In this document: one piece after another, positions 62,017 to 64,000 of the stretch | Layout of the letters: every line of letters begins with the position of its first letter | Numbering within the stretch: position 1 is the first letter of the stretch | NCBI GenBank assembly: GCA_963710665.1 | Contig: CAVQBC010000004.1 | Location: 558,001-622,000 of the forward strand | Source of the DNA: CAVQBC01 sp963710665 | Lineage (GTDB): Bacteria > Actinomycetota > Thermoleophilia > Solirubrobacterales > Solirubrobacteraceae | Reading direction: 5' to 3' | DNA length: 64,000 nucleotides | The notes under the pieces: generated by a model | What the model saw: the letters and a program-made list of their open reading frames with translations, nothing else | Database searches by the model: none | What the model was told of the DNA's origin: nothing | Made by a program: the position numbers and the translations under genes

Positions 62017-64000
62017 TCAGGCCTTGCCGGGCGCCTCGGCCGGCTCGGCCGGCTCGGCCGCCGGGCGGCGCGGCGTCTCGGTGTCGCCGTGCGGCGGCTC
62101 GATGGTGATGTCGGGGAGCAGGCGGTCGAGCCACCGCGGGAGGTACCACGACTTCTCGCCCAGGAGGGTGAGGAGCGCCGGCACGAGCGTCATCCGCACG
62201 ATCAGCGCATCCGTGAGGATCGCGACCGCGAGCAGGATCCCGAACTCCTTCGGGATGCGGTCGACGCTCAGGATGAACGCCGCGAACACCGTGCCCATGA
62301 TGATCGCCGCGGCGACGACCACCCGCCCGATCGCGGCGATGCCGTGCTCGACCGCCGCGCGCGTCCTGAGGCCGTTGACGTGCTCCTCACGGATCCGGCT
62401 CATGAGGAACACCATGTAGTCCATCGAGAGCCCGAAGAGGATCGCGAAGGCGATCGGTGGGACGAACGTCTCGATCGGCCCGGTCCGGTCGAGCCCGGTG
62501 ATGCCGAGCAGGTGGCCCTCCTGCACCACCAGCGTGAGCACGCCGAAGCCGACGAACGCGGAGAGGATCGTGGTGATCGCCGCAGTGGCGGAGATCACGA
62601 TCGACCGGAACGCCATGGCCAGGACGATGAGCGTCACGCCGACGATGTAGAGCAGGAACAGCGGCAACCGCTCCATGATCCGGTCGGCGATGTCCTTGAA
62701 GGCCGCGGTCTGGCCGGAGACGTAGGCGACCGCGGCGCTGCCCCCGGTCGCGGCCGGCACGACCTCCGTCCGCAACCGGTCGACGACGTCATCGGTCGCC
62801 TTGTCCTGCGGCGCCGACTTCGGGGTCACGAAGACGATGCCGACCGACTTGTCCTTGTTGAGCTGCGGCTCGCCGACGGACGCCACGCCGGGAAGGCCCT
62901 CGACGCGGTCGTGGATCCGCTGCGGCGCCTGCGCGTCGCCGTTGGTGTCGACGACGATCGGGATCGGGCCGTTGAAGCCCGGCCCGAAGCCGGAGGCCAG
63001 CAGGTCGTACGCCCGGCGGCTGGTCTGCTGGGTGGGCTGCGTACCCTGGTCGGCGGCGCCGAGGCGCACCATCAGCGACGTCGAGGCCAGCGCGAGGATC
63101 AACACCACGACGACGGGGAAGACGAACCGCGCGTTGGCGGTCACGAAGCGGCCCCAGCGCGCGACGAGCGTCTTGTCGCGCGCGGCCTCGGAGTCGTCCA
63201 GCGGGCGCAGGAAGGGCACCTTCAGCCGGTCGACCTTGTGGCCGAGCAGCGCCAGCGCGGCGGGGAGCAGCGAGTTCGCGAGGAACACGGTGGTGAGGAC
63301 GCCGAGGGCGCTGCCGATGCCGAGCTTGGTGATGAAGTCGAGCCCGATGAAGGCCAGGCCGGTCACCGAGATCGCGACCGTCAGACCGGCGAAGAGGACG
63401 GCGCGGCCCGCGGATGCCCCGGCCTCGGCGGCGGCCTCCCTTGGTGGGAGCCCCTCGTGCAGCAGCTGCCGGAAGCGGGTGACGATGAAGAGCGAGTAGT
63501 CGATGCCGACGCCGAGCCCGATCATCGAGACGAGGATCGGCGTGATCGTGTTGATGTCGGTCAGCCCGGCGAGGATGTAGAGCAGCAGGAACGCGGTCAC
63601 CAGCGCGCTGATCGCCAGCGCGATCGGGATCAGCATCGCGGTGAACGTGCGGAACACGATCAGCAGCACGACGATCGCCGCGAGCAGGCCGAGGATCTCG
63701 GAGGTCCCCTGCTCGATGGGCGGGAACTCCGCCTCGCCGTTGTACTCGACCGTCACGCCCGCGGGCTGGACGACGTTGCGGACCGCGTCCTCCACCGCGA
63801 CGACCTGGTCGCGGTCCTTGTCCTCGATCGTCTCGTTGAACTGCGCCTCCGCGTAGGCGATGCGCCCGTCCTTCGAGAACGTCTGCGGGCTGAAGGGGTC
63901 GCCCACGCTGTCGAGCCCCGCCTTGCCGTCATGGGGCTTGAACTCGGAGGAGCGGATCTTCGCGATCGCCTCCTCGACCGCCGCCTTGCGCGCGGGCGTG
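62017..64000 (-). CDS. MMPL-family RND transporter (5' end beyond the window)
   Basis: More than 660 residues are visible and the frame is still open at the right edge, so the N-terminus is missing. It has two sets of membrane helices typical of MMPL proteins: VSMIGLGVGIDYSLFIVTRF in the first half and AFAILFGLSMDYMVFLMSRI in the second, each with the Gly/Asp-Tyr proton-relay motif, and an extracytoplasmic loop between. These transporters export lipids or hydrophobic compounds using the proton gradient. The C-terminal tail is Pro/Ala/Glu-rich. It converges on PucR paralogue 3 with an 18-bp gap. Confidence 0.92.
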   Translation of the reverse strand, partial: TPARKAAVEEAIAKIRSSEFKPHDGKAGLDSVGDPFSPQTFSKDGRIAYAEAQFNETIEDKDRDQVVAVEDAVRNVVQPAGVTVEYNGEAEFPPIEQGTSEILGLLAAIVVLLIVFRTFTAMLIPIALAISALVTAFLLLYILAGLTDINTITPILVSMIGLGVGIDYSLFIVTRFRQLLHEGLPPREAAAEAGASAGRAVLFAGLTVAISVTGLAFIGLDFITKLGIGSALGVLTTVFLANSLLPAALALLGHKVDRLKVPFLRPLDDSEAARDKTLVARWGRFVTANARFVFPVVVVLILALASTSLMVRLGAADQGTQPTQQTSRRAYDLLASGFGPGFNGPIPIVVDTNGDAQAPQRIHDRVEGLPGVASVGEPQLNKDKSVGIVFVTPKSAPQDKATDDVVDRLRTEVVPAATGGSAAVAYVSGQTAAFKDIADRIMERLPLFLLYIVGVTLIVLAMAFRSIVISATAAITTILSAFVGFGVLTLVVQEGHLLGITGLDRTGPIETFVPPIAFAILFGLSMDYMVFLMSRIREEHVNGLRTRAAVEHGIAAIGRVVVAAAIIMGTVFAAFILSVDRIPKEFGILLAVAILTDALIVRMTLVPALLTLLGEKSWYLPRWLDRLLPDITIEPPHGDTETPRRPAAEPAEPAEAPGKA

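Overview
The window is very GC-rich, densely packed DNA with many GTG starts, 1-4 base stop/start overlaps and TANNNT-type -10 boxes. Gene content (an actinobacterial-type pcaIJ/catIJ CoA transferase, LtrA, PucR/CdaR regulators with GAF domains, MMPL transporter, homodimeric AceE-type pyruvate dehydrogenase) suggests an aerobic soil actinobacterium, perhaps Thermoleophilia/Solirubrobacterales; the lineage is inference. No tRNA, rRNA, CRISPR array, intact insertion sequence or prophage was seen.

Region 1 (1-9.4 kb): an edge fragment, a hypothetical protein, a LysR regulator diverging from pobA (4-hydroxybenzoate 3-hydroxylase), and a benzoylformate decarboxylase-aldehyde dehydrogenase operon diverging from an FCD-type GntR regulator. 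Together these can take (4-hydroxy)phenylglyoxylate through the aldehyde and 4-hydroxybenzoate to protocatechuate. A MetE-core-like protein and LtrA follow. Region 2 (9.4-12.4 kb) is a scarred stretch: MFS transporter remnant, 39-bp direct repeat, DapB-like protein without the catalytic histidines, SnoaL-like remnant. Region 3 (12.4-24.6 kb) is a 14-gene probable operon: ABC importer, acyl-CoA ligase, FCD regulator and the whole protocatechuate branch of the beta-ketoadipate pathway (pcaI, J, F, H, G, B, D, C), with a second divergent substrate-binding protein.

Region 4 (24.6-36 kb): single genes (SnoaL-like, zinc ribbon, enolase-superfamily enzyme, PPOX flavoprotein, FKBP lipoprotein), folD, then the pyruvate dehydrogenase operon aceE-aceF-lpd with an ACT-domain malic enzyme. 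Region 5 (36-53.5 kb) is the most interesting: 14 co-directional genes (three small membrane proteins, APC permease, DUF-like membrane protein, three split glutamate-synthase-like proteins, four heterotetrameric sarcosine-oxidase-like subunits, formate-THF ligase, HutC-type regulator), divergent from a type III glutamine synthetase/GmaS-like gene with a PucR regulator. This set matches the N-methylglutamate route of methylamine oxidation: GmaS makes gamma-glutamylmethylamide, MgsABC makes N-methylglutamate, MgdABCD oxidises it to glutamate and a THF-linked C1 unit, and FolD plus Fhs can take the C1 unit to formate and ATP.

Region 6 (53.5-64 kb): small membrane protein, output-less sensor protein with a Na+/H+ antiporter, a second PucR regulator, an Amt-family ammonium/methylammonium channel followed by four tiny or short membrane proteins and a third PucR paralogue, then an MMPL transporter that runs off the right edge.

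A quality warning: at least ten frame breaks are all +1 (one extra base), and removing that base restores a family-length protein in seven genes. Sequencing or assembly insertion errors are the simplest explanation, so bfd, pcaD, fhs, amt and the third PucR gene should not be taken as truly broken without read-level checking.
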